Source of the DNA: Anaerolineaceae bacterium UBA2274
Lineage (GTDB): Bacteria; Chloroflexota; Anaerolineae; Anaerolineales; Anaerolineaceae
Direction: 5' to 3'
Length of the DNA: 7,082 bases
NCBI GenBank assembly: GCA_002347705.1
Contig: DDWY01000031.1
Coordinates: 1-7,082 of the forward strand
The translations under genes were made by a program, and so were the position numbers. The notes beneath the pieces were generated by a model that was given only the letters and a program-made list of their open reading frames with translations, did not search any database and was not told the DNA's origin. Numbering within the stretch: the first letter of the stretch is position 1; each line of letters opens with the position of its first letter. Positions 6,000 to 7,082 of this stretch are shown here, piece after piece.

Positions 6000-6919
6000 T
6001 GACCCGCCTTCTTGTCACCGGCGCCAGCGGCTTGCTGGGCGCAAACCTTGCCCTCCTTGCCCAAAAATTGGGCTATGAGGTCCTGGGCTGGACGAACTCC
6101 CGCCCCCTGGTTGACGCGCCCTTTGCCACCCGCGCGGTGGACTTTAGTAAGCCGCCAGATCTGGCTCAAGCATTCGAAGCCGCCGAGCCAGACGCGCTGA
6201 TCAACTGCGCCGCGCAGGCAAACGTGGACGCGGCCGAAAAGCAGCCTGAACTTGCTTTTCGGGTCAATGCCGAAGCTGCCGGTGAATTAGCGTGGATGGC
6301 TTGGGATGCCAATGTGCCGATGATCCATATTTCAACCGACTCGGTGTTCGATGGCATTAAAGGCAATTACAAAGAAACCGACAGCCCCAACCCGCTCAAT
6401 ACCTACGCCCAAAGCAAGCTGGCGGGCGAACATGCCGTGGCGCAAGCAAACCCAAAGGCAGCCATTGCCCGTGTAGTTTTCTACGGCTGGTCTCTGACGG
6501 GCACACGCAGCCTGGCCGAATTTTTCTATAACAACCTCACAACCGGCAAGCCAGTGAACGGCTTTACGGATATGTTTTTCTCGCCGCTTTACGCCGCGCA
6601 TCTGGCAGAAGCGCTTTTGGAGATGCTTCAAAAACGCCTGAGCGGTATCTACCACGTCTATGCGCCTGAAAGCCTGAGCAAGTATAATTTTGGCGTGCGC
6701 CTGGCGCAGGAATTCGGATTGGACGCTAGCCTGATTCGTCCGATTTCCGCCCTGGACTCTGACCTGCCCACCCGTCGATCGCTCAACCTGAGCATGAACA
6801 CCGATAAACTCCAGGCTGCCCTCGGCAAACCGCTGCCAAGCCAGACCGTAGGCTTACGCGCCTTGCACGCTGATCTTGATTCTGGTCTGCGCCAGAAATT
6901 ACTTTCATTTACCCACTAA
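5999..6919 (+). CDS. RmlD-like NAD(P)-dependent sugar reductase (SDR family)
   Basis: This 306-residue protein of the dTDP-4-dehydrorhamnose reductase fold has its nucleotide-binding loop at GASGLLG (8-14). INCAAQANVDAAEKQPELAF follows from residue 68, then STDSVFDG at 112-119 and the catalytic Tyr136-x-x-x-Lys140 in YAQSKLAGE. Thr113 is the likely third catalytic residue. RmlD reduces the 4-keto group of dTDP-4-keto-L-rhamnose, but no rmlA, rmlB or rmlC is visible here. The start codon overlaps the pseB stop (TAATG), and a NeuB-family gene follows. I therefore infer that it acts on the PseB product or another intermediate of the same sugar. An ordinary rhamnose role remains possible if the other rml genes lie elsewhere. 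The ATG at 5999 is chosen because the extension to 5924 would lie within pseB. Confidence 0.85.
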   Translation: MTRLLVTGASGLLGANLALLAQKLGYEVLGWTNSRPLVDAPFATRAVDFSKPPDLAQAFEAAEPDALINCAAQANVDAAEKQPELAFRVNAEAAGELAWMAWDANVPMIHISTDSVFDGIKGNYKETDSPNPLNTYAQSKLAGEHAVAQANPKAAIARVVFYGWSLTGTRSLAEFFYNNLTTGKPVNGFTDMFFSPLYAAHLAEALLEMLQKRLSGIYHVYAPESLSKYNFGVRLAQEFGLDASLIRPISALDSDLPTRRSLNLSMNTDKLQAALGKPLPSQTVGLRALHADLDSGLRQKLLSFTH

Positions 6920-6923
6920 GGAG
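6918..6923 (+). promoter_or_regulatory. Shine-Dalgarno sequence for the NeuB-family gene
   Basis: AAGGAG, continuing as AAGGAGAGG to 6926, overlaps the stop of the reductase gene. It lies 7 nt before the ATG at 6931, a strong site at normal spacing that fixes this start. Confidence 0.85.
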
Positions 6924-6930
6924 AGGTCAC

Positions 6931-7082
6931 ATGGAACTCAAAATTGCTAACTCCCTGATTGGAGACAATCACCCCACCTGGTTCATCGCCGACATTGCAG
7001 CCAATCACGACGGCAGCCTTGAGCGCGCTCTGCAGCTCATTCATCTTGCCGCCGAAGCTGGCGCGGATGCCGCCAAGTTCCA
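6931..7082 (+). CDS. N-acetylneuraminate synthase family protein (NeuB/SpsE/PseI-like), N-terminal part
   Basis: The first 50 codons are present and the right edge cuts codon 51 (CA-, probably Gln). The protein begins MELKIANSLIGDNHPTW. FIADIAANHDGSLERALQLI follows at residues 18-37, and then AAEAGADAAKF at 40-50. This matches the start of the TIM barrel in NeuB-type synthases (usual pattern IAEIG-x-NH-x-G ... A-x-x-AGAD-x-x-KFQ). These enzymes condense phosphoenolpyruvate with a 6-carbon N-acylated sugar to form a nonulosonic acid. Asp21 stands where most members have Glu. Whether the product is pseudaminic, legionaminic, neuraminic or another acid cannot be decided from this piece. With pseB two genes upstream, a 9-deoxy type is favoured. 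The gap to the previous gene is 11 nt, so it is very likely co-transcribed. Confidence 0.88.
   Translation, partial: MELKIANSLIGDNHPTWFIADIAANHDGSLERALQLIHLAAEAGADAAKF

Noticed and set aside
6060..6072. Inverted repeat CCCAA-AAA-TTGGG near the start of the reductase gene
   Set aside because: A 5-bp stem with a 3-nt loop is common by chance, and it does not cover the ribosome-binding site or the start codon.

Overview
The window is a continuous stretch of a bacterial surface-polysaccharide biosynthesis and export locus. All genes lie on the + strand and are packed almost without gaps. Eight genes are visible: six complete, one cut at its 3' part by the left edge of the window (only the C-terminal 104 codons present) and one cut after 50 codons by the right edge. 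No stretch of 300 bases lacks a gene. I see no RNA gene, mobile element, CRISPR array or convincing promoter or terminator.

Layout: (1) 1-315, C-terminal part of a GDP-L-fucose synthase-like sugar-nucleotide epimerase/reductase. (2) 302-1147, Wzm-type ABC permease. (3) 1147-2436, Wzt-type ABC ATPase with a C-terminal glycan-recognition domain. (4) 2433-4100, a capsule-synthesis-like, glycosyltransferase-related protein. (5) 4097-4957, a class I SAM methyltransferase. (6) 4986-5999, PseB-type UDP-GlcNAc inverting 4,6-dehydratase. (7) 5999-6919, an RmlD-like sugar reductase. (8) 6931 onward, start of a NeuB/SpsE-family nonulosonic acid synthase. Genes 1-5 are joined by start/stop overlaps. A 28-nt AT-rich gap separates them from genes 6-8, which form a second closely spaced block.

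How they fit together: the enzymes for sugar-nucleotide precursors (1, 6, 7, 8) would feed a glycan that is assembled in the cytoplasm by glycosyltransferases (4 may be one) and possibly methylated by 5. The Wzm/Wzt ABC transporter (2, 3) would then export it. This is the ABC-transporter-dependent type of pathway used for many O-antigens, capsules and S-layer glycans. The PseB plus NeuB-family pair points to a nonulosonic (sialic-acid-like) sugar. However, an RmlD-like reductase sits where an aminotransferase (PseC) is often found, so the final sugar may not be standard pseudaminic acid.

Organism: the base composition is moderately GC-rich (high fifties percent judged by eye) and the genes use ordinary bacterial starts and Shine-Dalgarno sequences. 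The style of the Wzm, Wzt and methyltransferase proteins reminds me of Chloroflexota (Anaerolineae) or Cyanobacteria, but this is a weak inference that the sequence alone cannot prove. The most interesting points are the unusual PseB/reductase/NeuB-family module, the pairing of a methyltransferase with a Wzt carrying a C-terminal domain, and a perfect palindrome with two alternative folds inside gene 4.
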